From contig JBEKYM010000004.1 in assembly GCA_049510975.1 (NCBI GenBank), positions 62,001 to 126,000 of the forward strand: a stretch of 64,000 nucleotides of DNA, read 5' to 3'. This DNA is from JAKACA01 sp049510975. GTDB taxonomy: Bacteria > Actinomycetota > Acidimicrobiia > Acidimicrobiales > Bog-793. The translations under genes and the position numbers were made by a program. Positions 31,060 to 39,470 of the stretch are shown here, in pieces. Each line of letters starts with the position of its first letter. Positions within the stretch are counted from its first letter, which is position 1. The notes beneath the pieces were generated by a model, which was not told where the DNA came from, searched no databases, and saw only the letters and a list, made by a program, of their open reading frames with translations.

Positions 31060-31482
31060 ATGTCGGGCCTGCAGCTCACAACGGACCATCTGGCCGCCAT
31101 GGTGGCCCATTGCATCGCCTGTGTGCCCGAGGAGGGCTGTGGTCTCCTTGTCGGCGACGAGCTCGGAGTCGTCGCCTCGGTGCACCCGACCCGCAACGCG
31201 GCCGCCTCGGCCCAGATCTACGCGGTCGACCCACGCGACCACCTGCGGATCGACCGGGAAGCCGAGGACGCCGGCCTTGCGGTGATCGGCGTCTTCCACT
31301 CCCATACCCACACCGATCCGTGGCCGTCGCCGACCGACGTCCGGCAGGCTCCCGACCCGTCCTGGCATTACGTCCTCGTCGGTTTGCGCCACGAAGTTCC
31401 TTCCACGCGCTCGTTCCGCATCGTCGACGGGAACATCTCCGAAGAAACGGTGGTTGTGCTGGGTAGATATAATCCGACCTAA
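31060..31482 (+). CDS. mec: JAMM-type metalloprotease Mec
   Basis: A 140-residue zinc metalloprotease of the MPN+/JAMM family. All ligands are present: E24 or E25 near the N-terminus, and H80-S-H82-x7-S90-x2-D93 (HSHTHTDPWPSPTD). In Mycobacterium the homologue Mec hydrolyses the CysO-cysteine adduct to release cysteine and CysO. It is followed by cysO and cysM in the same order as Rv1334-Rv1336. ATG 31060 has a weak upstream CATGAT at 6 nt. Confidence 0.92.
   Translation: MSGLQLTTDHLAAMVAHCIACVPEEGCGLLVGDELGVVASVHPTRNAAASAQIYAVDPRDHLRIDREAEDAGLAVIGVFHSHTHTDPWPSPTDVRQAPDPSWHYVLVGLRHEVPSTRSFRIVDGNISEETVVVLGRYNPT
31468..31473 (+). promoter_or_regulatory. Consensus -10 TATAAT before cysO
   Basis: A perfect TATAAT in the last codons of mec, about 32 nt before the cysO start; no clear -35 at 16-18 nt. 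It may give cysO-cysM extra transcripts independent of mec. Confidence 0.4.
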
Positions 31483-31504
31483 CCAGTCAACTTTCGGAGG
31501 CTCC

Positions 31505-31786
31505 GTGTCCGTCGCAATCCGCCTTCCCACCGTGCTCCGTCCCGCTGCGAGCGGCCAGTCGGTCGTGAACGTCGACGGAGCCACCATCGGCGAGGTCCTC
31601 GAGACGCTGCAGCGCACTTACCCGGCCATCGCCGGGCAGGTGCTCACGAACGATGGCAGCTTGCACCGATTCGTCAACGTCTACGTCAACGACGACGACG
31701 TGCGCTACCTGGACAAGCTCGACACGAAGGTCGCGCCGGACGACGTCGTTTCCATCCTGCCGGCGGTCGCCGGCGGATCGCGCTGA
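31505..31786 (+). CDS. cysO: Sulfur-carrier protein CysO with C-terminal extension
   Basis: A 93-residue ubiquitin-fold ThiS/MoaD-like protein. Its C-terminal Gly-Gly becomes a thiocarboxylate that donates sulfur to O-phosphoserine on CysM. The end reads VVSILPAVAGGSR: two residues, Ser-Arg, follow the Gly-Gly, whereas Mycobacterium CysO ends at Gly-Gly. The extension must be removed before activation, and the adjacent JAMM protease Mec is the obvious candidate, as in the QbsD/QbsE pair. The GTG start has GGAGG 4 nt upstream. Confidence 0.92.
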   Translation: MSVAIRLPTVLRPAASGQSVVNVDGATIGEVLETLQRTYPAIAGQVLTNDGSLHRFVNVYVNDDDVRYLDKLDTKVAPDDVVSILPAVAGGSR

Positions 31787-31837
31787 GGCCCTGCAGCCCA
31801 CTTCAGCAGCGTCGGTTTCCCGAGAGCTGGTCATCTG

Positions 31838-32785
31838 ATGGCGGCCTACAAGAGCATCCTCGAGCTGATCGGCAACACGCCGCTCGTCGACGTCTCGGCC
31901 CTCAGCCCCAACCCGCAGGTTTCGATCCATGTCAAGCTCGAGGGACAGAACCCGGGCGGATCGGTGAAGGACCGGCCGGCGCTGGCCATGATCGAGGATG
32001 CCGAACGATCGGGGCGCCTCTCGCCCGGTGCCACCTTGCTCGAGCCCACCTCCGGGAACACCGGCATCGGCCTTGCCATCGTCTGTCGCGTGAAGGGCTA
32101 CCACCTGAAAGTCGTGCTGCCGACGAACGTCTCGATCGAGCGGCGGCAGCTCCTCGAGCTCTGGGGCGCCGAGATCATCGAGAGCCCGGGATCGGAAGGC
32201 TCCAACGGAGCCGTGCGCAAGGCCCGTGCCCTCGCCGAGGATCATCCGGAGTGGGTCTTTCTCTACCAGTACGGCAACCCGGCAAACCCGCGGGCTCATT
32301 ACGAGACGACGGGACCGGAGATCTGGCGCGACTGCCCGCAGATCACCCACTTCGTCGCCGGTCTCGGCACGAGCGGGACGCTGCTCGGTGTCGGCCGCTA
32401 CTTGAAGGAACGTAACTCGGCCATCCAGATCTGGGCCATCGAGCCTCCGGCAGGCGAGATGGTCGACGGCCTGCGGAACCTCGACGACGGCTACATCCCG
32501 CCCATCTTCACCGATCTCGGCGGTGAGGAGCTGCTCGACCGCAAGACGATCGTCGGCCCGAAGGACTCCATCGTCTGGACTCGACGGCTCACCGAGCTCG
32601 GCATCTTCGCCGGCATCTCCTCCGGGGCTGCGCTGGCCGGTGCGGTGAAGTGCGCTGCCAGCATCGACTCCGGCGCCGTCGTCTTCGTTGCGGCCGACGG
32701 CGGTTGGAAGTACTTGTCCACCGGCGCCTGGACCGGAGACATCGACGAAGTCGTGGAGCGAGCCAAGCAGATCATCTACTTCTGA
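31838..32785 (+). CDS. cysM: CysO-dependent cysteine synthase CysM
   Basis: A 315-residue fold-type II PLP enzyme. The PLP lysine is K44 in PGGSVKDRPA, substrate loop TSGNTGIGLAI, and phosphate loop GLGTSGTLLG. The family-specific end GWKYLSTGAWTGDIDEV is like that of Mycobacterium CysM. It makes cysteine from O-phosphoserine and CysO-thiocarboxylate, producing the CysO-Cys adduct that Mec cleaves. Placed 51 bp after cysO, it completes the three-gene pathway, which is thought to resist oxidative stress better than the sulfide route. Confidence 0.93.
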   Translation: MAAYKSILELIGNTPLVDVSALSPNPQVSIHVKLEGQNPGGSVKDRPALAMIEDAERSGRLSPGATLLEPTSGNTGIGLAIVCRVKGYHLKVVLPTNVSIERRQLLELWGAEIIESPGSEGSNGAVRKARALAEDHPEWVFLYQYGNPANPRAHYETTGPEIWRDCPQITHFVAGLGTSGTLLGVGRYLKERNSAIQIWAIEPPAGEMVDGLRNLDDGYIPPIFTDLGGEELLDRKTIVGPKDSIVWTRRLTELGIFAGISSGAALAGAVKCAASIDSGAVVFVAADGGWKYLSTGAWTGDIDEVVERAKQIIYF

Positions 32786-32796
32786 CGCCGGCCCGA

Positions 32797-32802
32797 TAGC
32801 CT
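32797..32802 (+). promoter_or_regulatory. -10 box TAGCCT (rph)
   Basis: TAGCCT, GCCGAG, then ATG 32809. Confidence 0.55.
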
Positions 32803-32808
32803 GCCGAG

Positions 32809-33561
32809 ATGACGAACGAGCCGCTGAAACGCCGTGACGGGCGAGCCCCCGACGAACTGCGCCCCGTGGAGCTGATCCGCGACTTCACGGAATTCGCTGC
32901 TGGGTCGGTCCTGGCAGTCATGGGCAAGACCCGGGTTCTGTGCACGGCCTCGCTCGACGAGGACGTTCCGCGCTGGATGCGGGGTACTGGCAAGGGCTGG
33001 GTGACGGCGGAGTACTCGCTGTTGCCCGGGTCGTCGAAGGAGCGCGTGGGTCGCGAGGCCGCCAAGGGCAAGCAGTCAGGGCGCACCCAGGAAATCCAGC
33101 GGCTCATCGGCCGCTCGCTGCGCGCTGTGTGCGACATGGTCGTTCTTGGAGAGCGCCAGATCGTGCTCGACTGCGACGTGTTGCAAGCCGACGGCGGAAC
33201 GCGCACGGCGGCGGTCACCGGCGCTTACGTCGCTCTACACGACGCCTGCACCCGGCTGCTCACCGCCAAGGCGATCACGGCCCACCCCCTCAGCGAGCAC
33301 TTGGCCGCGGTCTCGGTCGGCATCGTCGATGCCGTCCCGATGCTGGACCTCGACTACTCGGAGGATTCGCGAGCCGAAGTCGACATGAACGTCGTCATGA
33401 CGGCCGCGGGTCGTTTCGTCGAAGTGCAGGGCACCGCCGAGGGCCTCCCCTTCTCGCGGAGCGAGCTCGATTCCATGCTGCTCCTGGCCGAGGACGGCAT
33501 CCGCAGCCTGCACGCAGCCCAGGCCGAGGTGATCTCGGTTCCGCCGCCGACGCGGTCATGA
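32809..33561 (+). CDS. rph: Ribonuclease PH
   Basis: A 250-residue phosphorolytic 3'-5' exoribonuclease that trims tRNA 3' ends. Family motifs are RRDGRAPDELRP, GKTRVLCTAS, SGRTQEIQRLIGRSLRA and DCDVLQADGGTRTAAVTGAY, with SRAEVDMNVVMT near the C-terminus. Length is as expected. A leaderless-type promoter starts the rph-rdgB unit, and the stop overlaps the rdgB ATG. Confidence 0.97.
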   Translation: MTNEPLKRRDGRAPDELRPVELIRDFTEFAAGSVLAVMGKTRVLCTASLDEDVPRWMRGTGKGWVTAEYSLLPGSSKERVGREAAKGKQSGRTQEIQRLIGRSLRAVCDMVVLGERQIVLDCDVLQADGGTRTAAVTGAYVALHDACTRLLTAKAITAHPLSEHLAAVSVGIVDAVPMLDLDYSEDSRAEVDMNVVMTAAGRFVEVQGTAEGLPFSRSELDSMLLLAEDGIRSLHAAQAEVISVPPPTRS

Positions 33562-34172
33562 CGGGCCGCTTCATCCTTGCCACCGCGAACGCCGACAAAG
33601 CGGCCGAAGTCCGGCAGATCCTCGCCGAGGCGCTCGGCGAGGTCGAGCTTGTGCCCCGACCTACAACGGTGCCCGAGGTCGAAGAGGACGGCGACACCCT
33701 CGAGGCCAACGCTCGCCTGAAGGCCGTCGCCTTGGCAGAGGCGACCGGAGAGGCCGCCATCGCCGACGACACCGGGCTCGAGGTCGACGCGCTCGGTGGA
33801 GCGCCCGGAGTGTTCGCCGCTCGCTTTGCCGGTGAGCACGCCACCTATGCCGACAACGTCGCCAAGGTGCTCACCGAGCTGGCGGGCGTGGAGCCGGCGC
33901 GTCGCACGGCGCGGTTTCGCACCGTGGCCCTTGCCCGCTTCCCTGACGGCTCCGAGGTCGTGGCGTCCGGCGAGGTCGAAGGCTCCATCGCGTTGGAGCG
34001 CAGGGGGAGCGGCGGGTTCGGCTACGACCCCGTGTTCGTTCCGGCCGGCGGCGGAGGGCGCAGCTTCGGCGAGATGACGCCTGACGAGAAACACGCCATC
34101 TCCCATCGCGGGCGGGCGTTTCGAGCCCTGGCCTCGGCGCTGGCCGACCGGGCGGGCGCAGCAGCCGACTGA
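33558..34172 (+). CDS. rdgB: XTP/dITP diphosphatase (HAM1 family)
   Basis: A 204-residue house-cleaning enzyme that hydrolyses dITP, dUTP-like and XTP to monophosphates. It shows the N-terminal ILATANADKAAEV (family TxNxxK), ADDTGLEVDALGGAPGVFAARFAG and GGFGYDPVFVPAGGGRSF-like region with EKHAISHRGRA. ATG 33558 overlaps the rph stop; the rph-rdgB pair is common in bacteria. Confidence 0.96.
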   Translation: MTGRFILATANADKAAEVRQILAEALGEVELVPRPTTVPEVEEDGDTLEANARLKAVALAEATGEAAIADDTGLEVDALGGAPGVFAARFAGEHATYADNVAKVLTELAGVEPARRTARFRTVALARFPDGSEVVASGEVEGSIALERRGSGGFGYDPVFVPAGGGGRSFGEMTPDEKHAISHRGRAFRALASALADRAGAAAD

Positions 34173-34174
34173 GT

Positions 34175-34221
34175 CTCCGAAGTGGACTGAGCTCCGAGGT
34201 GAACCGGACTCCGAGTGGACT
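34175..34221 (+). repeat. Short imperfect direct repeats after rdgB
   Basis: CTCCGAAGTGGACT (34175-34188), a shorter CTCCGAGGTG near 34191, and CTCCGAGTGGACT (34209-34221) follow each other in the gap between convergent genes. No hairpin or terminator is evident. Confidence 0.4.
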
Positions 34222-34230
34222 TGGGAGGCC

Positions 34231-35235
34231 TTACCAGCCCCGCAAGTCGACGGGCCAGGTCTCGAGCACCTCGCCGGTCTCGAAGTCGGCGACGTGCATC
34301 GCCTCGTGATAGGCGACCGTCGGGTCGAGGTGGGCGGGTGCGATGTAGACGGATTCACCCACCGCGCGGGGGGGATCAAAGCTGAGGTGCTCGTCCGAGC
34401 AGAACCAGACGTTCGAGCCCTCGATGGCAGGGTTGCCGTGATCCATGCCGAATGCCTTCAGGCCGGCATTGGCGACCGACCAGCCACCCGACGGCGGAGT
34501 GGACGTGGAGATGACGGTCGCAAGCACGTACACCGCCTGGCGGAACGGCAGCTCTTGCTTGCCGTAGGCCGTGTCCATGAGCACATACGTGCCAGCCTGG
34601 ATCTCGTCCACCCAGGTGTTGAGGACATAGGTGCCGGTACCGCCGCCGGTCATCAGCGCTCCGCCGACCGCATCGTGGGCTGCCTGGAGGATCTCCATGG
34701 AGATCTGGCACTGCTTGGCGCGGGCCTCGGCGTCCACAAGGCCGACGACGTGACCTTCGTAACCCTGCACGCCACGCACCGACAGCCCTCGCGAGCGGGC
34801 GAGCTCGGCGAGGGTGCTCGCCTGATCCGGGGCGCAACCGCAGCGCGGCAGCCCCACGTTGACGTCGATGAGCACTTCGCGGACGCCGCCGGCGACGGCG
34901 GCCTCGATCGTCTCGGGGGAGTCGACTGTGAGCGTGACGCGATGGCCCTCGCGTACGAGCGCTCCGAGGCGGCGAGCATCGAGGATCTCGTTGGCGAGCA
35001 GCAGGTCGCTCCCGAGCCCGGCGGCTGCGAGGCCCTCGCACTCTCGAACGGTGGCGCACGTGAAGCCGAGATGGCCGGCGCCGGCCTGACGCCGGGCGAG
35101 CGACGTGCACTTGTGCGCCTTGATGTGCGGGCGGAGACGGTCTCCGGGCAGGGCGGCTGCCATCGTGGCGAGGTTGTGCTCGAGGGCGGCCGCATCGACG
35201 ACGAGCGCCGGCGTGACGAGGTCGGAGAGGCGCAT
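34231..35235 (-). CDS. D-threonine aldolase / D-serine dehydratase-like PLP enzyme
   Basis: A 334-residue fold-type III PLP enzyme (alanine racemase N-domain plus D-serine dehydratase-like C-domain). The PLP lysine is in LRPHIKAHKC near residue 39. Further segments are DVNVGLPRCGCAP, GYEGHVVG and MTGGGTGTY. The metal site expected of this family is seen in VYIAPAHLDPTVAYHEAMHV. Members cleave D-3-hydroxy-amino acids or dehydrate D-serine; the exact substrate is not predictable. TACGAT ends 6 nt before ATG 35235. Confidence 0.88.
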   Translation of the reverse strand: MRLSDLVTPALVVDAAALEHNLATMAAALPGDRLRPHIKAHKCTSLARRQAGAGHLGFTCATVRECEGLAAAGLGSDLLLANEILDARRLGALVREGHRVTLTVDSPETIEAAVAGGVREVLIDVNVGLPRCGCAPDQASTLAELARSRGLSVRGVQGYEGHVVGLVDAEARAKQCQISMEILQAAHDAVGGALMTGGGTGTYVLNTWVDEIQAGTYVLMDTAYGKQELPFRQAVYVLATVISTSTPPSGGWSVANAGLKAFGMDHGNPAIEGSNVWFCSDEHLSFDPPRAVGESVYIAPAHLDPTVAYHEAMHVADFETGEVLETWPVDLRGW

Positions 35236-35241
35236 GCCGGG

Positions 35242-35247
35242 ATCGTA
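35242..35247 (-). promoter_or_regulatory. -10 box TACGAT (D-threonine-aldolase-like gene)
   Basis: On the minus strand TACGAT, CCCGGC, then ATG 35235. Confidence 0.55.
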
Positions 35248-35371
35248 CCGGCGCCCGCGGACGGCGAGGGGATCCGGATGGATCTGCGGGGTGGACCCTC
35301 CGGCCGGTAGCGTCGAGCGGCGCGAGCGCAGCCCAGCCGGGTGCGCCGCTGTGTCGACGGAAAGGGGATCC

Positions 35372-35866
35372 GTGCCGGTCGATCGCAGTGTCATCGGAAA
35401 GTCAACGGGCCGGTCGAAAGTGGTGATCGAGCGCAGCCCGGTCGCCGTCTTCGCCGAGGCCGTGAAAGACAGTAGTCCCATCTACCGGGACCCGCGGGCG
35501 GCTCAAGCCGCCGGCCTGTCGGCGATCCCGGTGCCTCCGACGTACCCGTTCGTGATGAGCCACTGGGGTGCTTTCCCAGAGCTGCAGCCCGAGCGCGGTG
35601 GCGAGGCCATGTCCGGAATGGGCGAAGTGCTTGGCCCGCTGCTCGCCCAAGGCGGCCTGCTCTTGCACGGCGAGCAGGCCTTCGAGTACCACCGCCCCGT
35701 CGTGGTCGGCGACGTGCTCGTCGGCGAGGGCAAGGTGGCCGATGCCTACGAGAAGCAGTCCGGATCGAGCACCTTGACCTTTGTCGTGCTCGAGACGACG
35801 TGGAGCGAGGAGGCGACGGGCGAACCGGTCGTCACGGCGCGGACCAACCTGCTGGTGAGGACGTGA
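35372..35866 (+). CDS. MaoC-like dehydratase N-domain protein (HadA/HadC type)
   Basis: A 164-residue hotdog-fold subunit (FAS1-DH-like). It shows VFAEAVKDSSPIYRDPRAA, VPPTYPFVMSHWG and LHGEQAFEYHRPVVVGDVL. The catalytic Asp-x4-His pair is not present, as in the substrate-holding partner of mycobacterial HadAB/HadBC. It forms an operon with the next gene, which has the catalytic residues. The GTG at 35372 follows AAGGGGA. Likely a (3R)-hydroxyacyl-thioester dehydratase heterodimer; mycolate synthesis need not be implied. Confidence 0.88.
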   Translation: MPVDRSVIGKSTGRSKVVIERSPVAVFAEAVKDSSPIYRDPRAAQAAGLSAIPVPPTYPFVMSHWGAFPELQPERGGEAMSGMGEVLGPLLAQGGLLLHGEQAFEYHRPVVVGDVLVGEGKVADAYEKQSGSSTLTFVVLETTWSEEATGEPVVTARTNLLVRT

Positions 35867-36288
35867 CCGAGATGACGACCTTGAACTTCGATGAGCTGGA
35901 AGTCGGCACGGAGGCGCCCGAACGGCGCCATGTGCTCACGCGCACCGATCTCGTGAAGTACGCGGGCGCATCGGGTGACTTCAACCCCATGCACCACGAC
36001 GAGATCCTCGCCGCCGCCGCCGGCATGCCGTCGGTGTTCGGGCATGGCATGTTCTCGATGGGTTTCTTGTGTACGGCGATGACCGACTGGGCTGGCCCGG
36101 GCCACCTCGTGAAAGTCTCCACACGCTTCTCCAAGCAGACGTGGCCGGGGGAGACCCTCGTGACCCGCATCGTCGTCACCGGCAAGCGAGAAGAGGAGGG
36201 CCGGCGTCTCGTCGACCTCGAGTGCACGCTCGCCAACTCCGACGGCGAGCCGAAGGTCGTCGGCACTGCCACTGTCGAGGCCGGCTGA
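35863..36288 (+). CDS. MaoC-like dehydratase, catalytic subunit (HadB type)
   Basis: A 141-residue hotdog-fold protein with the hydratase motif YAGASGDFNPMHHDE, giving the catalytic pair D39 and H44. Further family elements are VFGHGMFSMGFL and FSKQTWPGETLV. It dehydrates (3R)-hydroxyacyl thioesters together with the upstream subunit. GTG 35863 overlaps that gene's stop (GTGA); ATG 35872 is an alternative start. Confidence 0.9.
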   Translation: MTEMTTLNFDELEVGTEAPERRHVLTRTDLVKYAGASGDFNPMHHDEILAAAAGMPSVFGHGMFSMGFLCTAMTDWAGPGHLVKVSTRFSKQTWPGETLVTRIVVTGKREEEGRRLVDLECTLANSDGEPKVVGTATVEAG

Positions 36289-36296
36289 GCGCTTGC

Positions 36297-37805
36297 TCAG
36301 GGCCCGAGCACGTCGCCCATCGTGCCGAGCGGCGGTCCGCCGAGGCTGAGGAGCGCCTCGTGGAAGCGACGCAGGGAGAACTTGCTTCCCCAAGTGGCGA
36401 TGGCTTCGTCGCGAAGGGCCATGATCTCGAGCTTTCCCCAGGTATAGCGGCCGTACGTGGGATCGAAGGTGGCTCGCGTCGCCTCTGTGCGCGCAGCGGG
36501 ACCGAGGAGGTAGGCGTCGGACTCGAATCGCCGCGTCGCCTCTGCCACCGTCATCGTCCCCCGGTGGACACCGAGTGCGGCCGCCAGACGCGTCACCCGC
36601 AGCAACGCCTCGATCCAGACGCCGAGGGCGAAGCGTGGATCGTCCGCTCGGAAGCCCGCCTCGACCATGAGCTCCTCGCCGTAATGGGCCCAACCCTCGA
36701 CAAATGCGGCCGAGCACAGGCTCCGCCGCACGTCGCCGCGGGCGAAGTTCCGCAGCATCCGCCCGTGGGCATAGTGCCCGGGCGTCACCTCGTGCACGGT
36801 GATCGCCGGCAGCGTCGTGGCGCTGAACATCGAGCGCCACTCGTCCTTCGCCTCCTCGTCCCAGGACTCCTCCGGCGGGTTGACGTAGTACCAGGCTGGC
36901 GCGTCGGCTTCGAAGGCGCCGGTCCACGACATCATGGCGACGGCGTAGCGCCGCGACGGGGGCGCCGGACCGACGCGGCATTCGCCGCCGAGCTCGGGCA
37001 GGAGGTCGTGCTCGAGCGTGAAGGCAGTCGCTTCGTCGATGAGCGAACGTGCTTCGGCGTAGATGCCTTCGTCATCAGGGTGGTCGCGGACGAGCTGGCG
37101 GATGAGGTCGGCGGGCTTTGCCCCGGGCGAGAGCCGCTCGCACTCCTCGGCGAGCCGGGCCCGGAGGCGATCGCGCTCGGCGTCGGCTCGGATCTCGAGA
37201 CGCCCGAGGTCGACCGGCATGCCCTCGCCGTCGCCCAGCAGGCGCGCGAGCGTCGAGGCACCGAGGGAGGCGTTCGGGCTGCCGTTGTCGGCCGCATGCT
37301 GCACGCGCTCGACGAGCCGGGCGTGGGCTTGCAGCGCTGCGCCCTCCTCGTCACCGATGCCGTCGGCCAGCCCGACGACGGGTCCGGCGAGCGCCTCGGC
37401 GACCGGGGCGGGGATGGCATCGAGCGATTCGAGCGAGGCGGCGATGGCGTCGGGCCATTGGGCCAGGTGGGCGGCGCGCGATGCCTGGCGCTCCTCCGCC
37501 GGGGCATACTCCCGGTCGTAACACGACAGGTCGAGGTTGAACAGGTGAGGAAGCGGGTTCCACCGATGCATCTGGGCGACTTCGGCAGAGGTCAACAGGC
37601 CCTGCTCGAAAGCCTCCAGATGACTCTCGTCGTGGCGGTCCGCCAACCGCTCGCCGTCGCCCTTCGCCCCGACCTGCGCGATAGCCGCTTGCACGCCGCT
37701 CGGGGACAGGTCCATCACCACGCCGTCGTAGTCGTGCACTCCGGCGTATTCTCGGATCTCAGGGATGTCGAGGTCCCAGACGGCCTTCAAGCGGCGGCTC
37801 ACCAT
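36297..37805 (-). CDS. DUF885 family putative metallopeptidase
   Basis: A 502-residue member of DUF885, a family related to M32-like/gluzincin carboxypeptidases. The zinc motif is HEVTPGHYAHG (HExxPGH, about residue 345), with the downstream glutamate in FVEGWAHYGEEL. The C-terminus has YTWGKLEIMALRDEA, which is conserved in the family. No signal peptide is visible. Function is poorly defined; some relatives are oligopeptidases. TAGCTT ends 6 nt before ATG 37805. Confidence 0.88.
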   Translation of the reverse strand: MVSRRLKAVWDLDIPEIREYAGVHDYDGVVMDLSPSGVQAAIAQVGAKGDGERLADRHDESHLEAFEQGLLTSAEVAQMHRWNPLPHLFNLDLSCYDREYAPAEERQASRAAHLAQWPDAIAASLESLDAIPAPVAEALAGPVVGLADGIGDEEGAALQAHARLVERVQHAADNGSPNASLGASTLARLLGDGEGMPVDLGRLEIRADAERDRLRARLAEECERLSPGAKPADLIRQLVRDHPDDEGIYAEARSLIDEATAFTLEHDLLPELGGECRVGPAPPSRRYAVAMMSWTGAFEADAPAWYYVNPPEESWDEEAKDEWRSMFSATTLPAITVHEVTPGHYAHGRMLRNFARGDVRRSLCSAAFVEGWAHYGEELMVEAGFRADDPRFALGVWIEALLRVTRLAAALGVHRGTMTVAEATRRFESDAYLLGPAARTEATRATFDPTYGRYTWGKLEIMALRDEAIATWGSKFSLRRFHEALLSLGGPPLGTMGDVLGP

Positions 37806-37811
37806 GCGGGC

Positions 37812-37817
37812 AAGCTA
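37812..37817 (-). promoter_or_regulatory. -10 box TAGCTT (DUF885 gene)
   Basis: On the minus strand TAGCTT, GCCCGC, then ATG 37805. Confidence 0.55.
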
Positions 37818-37938
37818 GTTCCGAACGCGCCGTGTGGCGACACGGGGCGAAGTCCTTTGACACACCCTCCTGCCATCCTGTCTCCATGGTCGCCCGGGAG
37901 CGAATCCGATCACGGGCTCGGCAAAGAGGACATGAGCG

Positions 37939-38175
37939 ATGGAACCCTTGACGATCAGCTGCGACGACTGCCGGCTCGACGGGACTTCGGCCTGCGACGA
38001 CTGCGTCGTGTCGTTCCTCCTCAGCGACGATCTGGGCGCTCGGGCCGCCGGCGAGACGCCGTGGCGTCCGCAGACCGAGGCGGTCATCGTGGACGCTGCG
38101 GAGGCGCGAGCCATGAAGCTGCTCCACTCGGCCGGCCTCGTTCCGACGTTGCGTTTCGAGCGGCGGGTCGGCTGA
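37939..38175 (+). CDS. Small conserved CxxC protein
   Basis: A 78-residue acidic protein with two Cys pairs near the N-terminus, SCDDCRLDGTSACDDCVV. This pattern could bind zinc or be redox active. The remaining part (TEAVIVDAAEARAMKLLHSAGLVPTLRFERR) has no assigned domain. Similar short proteins are common in actinobacteria (from memory, annotated hypothetical). AGAGGA lies 8 nt before ATG 37939. It is 46 bp upstream of the glycosyltransferase gene. Confidence 0.7.
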   Translation: MEPLTISCDDCRLDGTSACDDCVVSFLLSDDLGARAAGETPWRPQTEAVIVDAAEARAMKLLHSAGLVPTLRFERRVG

Positions 38176-38221
38176 CGAGCCAGCTCGCCGGACGAGCTCC
38201 AATGGCGGGAGCGCGCGGTTC

Positions 38222-39355
38222 GTGACCCACCTCCTCGTCACGAACGACTTCCCACCGAAGATCGGTGGCATCCAGAGCTATCTCTATGAGCTCTGGCGTC
38301 GCCTTCCCGCCGAGGACGTGACGGTGCTGACGACTCCTTACTCCGGCGCCGAGGACTTCGACCGTCGGCAGGGGTTCCGGGTGGAGCGGACGAGCTTCCC
38401 GGTGCTGCTGCCGACGCCGCAGCTGAACCGGCAGATCCGCCAGCTGGCCGAAGACGTGGGGGCGTCGTTGGTCGTTCTCGACCCTGCGCTCCCGCTCGGC
38501 CTCCTCGGCCGGCGCATCGGGTTGCCCTATGCCGTCGTGCTGCATGGGGCGGAGGTGACCGTCCCCGGACGCATCCCACTGGCGCGCTCGCTGCTGGGAT
38601 CGGTGATCGGTCCGGCCGAGCTGCTCATCGCCGCCGGCGGGTACCCAGCCGAGGAAGCTCGTCGCGTGCTCGGCCGGCGGGTGCCGCCGATCGTCGTCGT
38701 GCCGCCGGGTGTGGACACCGAGCGCTTCCACCCGCTCGGTGAGAACGAGCGAAGAAGGGCGCGGGCTCGCTTCGGGCTGCCGCTCGACGCGCCGGTCGTC
38801 GTCAGCGTCAGCCGTCTCGTGCCTCGCAAGGGGATGGACGTGCTCATCAAGGCTGCCGGGCTCCTGCGGGAGTCGATCCCGGAGCTCGTGGTGGTCATTG
38901 GCGGCTCGGGGCGGGACCGCGCCCGTCTGGACACCCTCGTCAAGACCGAGGGCCTCAGCGGCACCGTTCGCATGCTCGGGCGTGTCGCCGACGACGACCT
39001 CCCCGCGCTGGACGGTTGTGCCGACGTCTGGGCGATGCTGTGCCGGGACCGGTGGCTCGGCCTCGAGCAGGAAGGGTTCGGCATCGTGTTCCTGGAGGCT
39101 GCCGCCAGCGGGGTCGTGCAGGTGGCGGGCCGAAGCGGCGGTGCTCACGAAGCGGTCGAGCATGACAAGACGGGCCTCGTCGTCGACGAGCCCTCCGATC
39201 CGACAGCCGTGGCCGCTGCCCTCGCCTCCGTCCTCGAGGACCCCGAGCGCCGGCGACGGCTCGGGAAGGCAGCCCGAAAGCGGGTCGAGGAGGACTTCGA
39301 CTACGACGTTCTCGCCGCCCGCCTACGCTCTGGAATCGAGCAGGCAGGTGGCTGA
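38222..39355 (+). CDS. GT4-family glycosyltransferase, PimB-like
   Basis: A 377-residue GT-B glycosyltransferase. The N-domain begins LLVTNDFPPKIGGIQSYL and the C-domain has VSVSRLVPRKGMDVLI and the nucleotide-sugar motif EGFGIVFLEAAASG. Along its length it resembles Mycobacterium PimB' (Rv2188c), which adds the second mannose to phosphatidylinositol mannoside (PPGVDTERFHP, ADVWAMLCRDRW). This makes a mannosylphosphoinositide role plausible. Start GTG 38222, with GGGAG 10 nt upstream. Confidence 0.85.
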   Translation: MTHLLVTNDFPPKIGGIQSYLYELWRRLPAEDVTVLTTPYSGAEDFDRRQGFRVERTSFPVLLPTPQLNRQIRQLAEDVGASLVVLDPALPLGLLGRRIGLPYAVVLHGAEVTVPGRIPLARSLLGSVIGPAELLIAAGGYPAEEARRVLGRRVPPIVVVPPGVDTERFHPLGENERRRARARFGLPLDAPVVVSVSRLVPRKGMDVLIKAAGLLRESIPELVVVIGGSGRDRARLDTLVKTEGLSGTVRMLGRVADDDLPALDGCADVWAMLCRDRWLGLEQEGFGIVFLEAAASGVVQVAGRSGGAHEAVEHDKTGLVVDEPSDPTAVAAALASVLEDPERRRRLGKAARKRVEEDFDYDVLAARLRSGIEQAGG

Positions 39356-39470
39356 CACCGTGCCCGTCGTCGCGACCATCAGGCGCATGAGGGTTCGGGA
39401 CGGGTACTGTCCTGCGTCGGTACGGCACCACCGAGGGTTGCCGTCCTCGAGCGCCTGAGAGGGAGGACCT

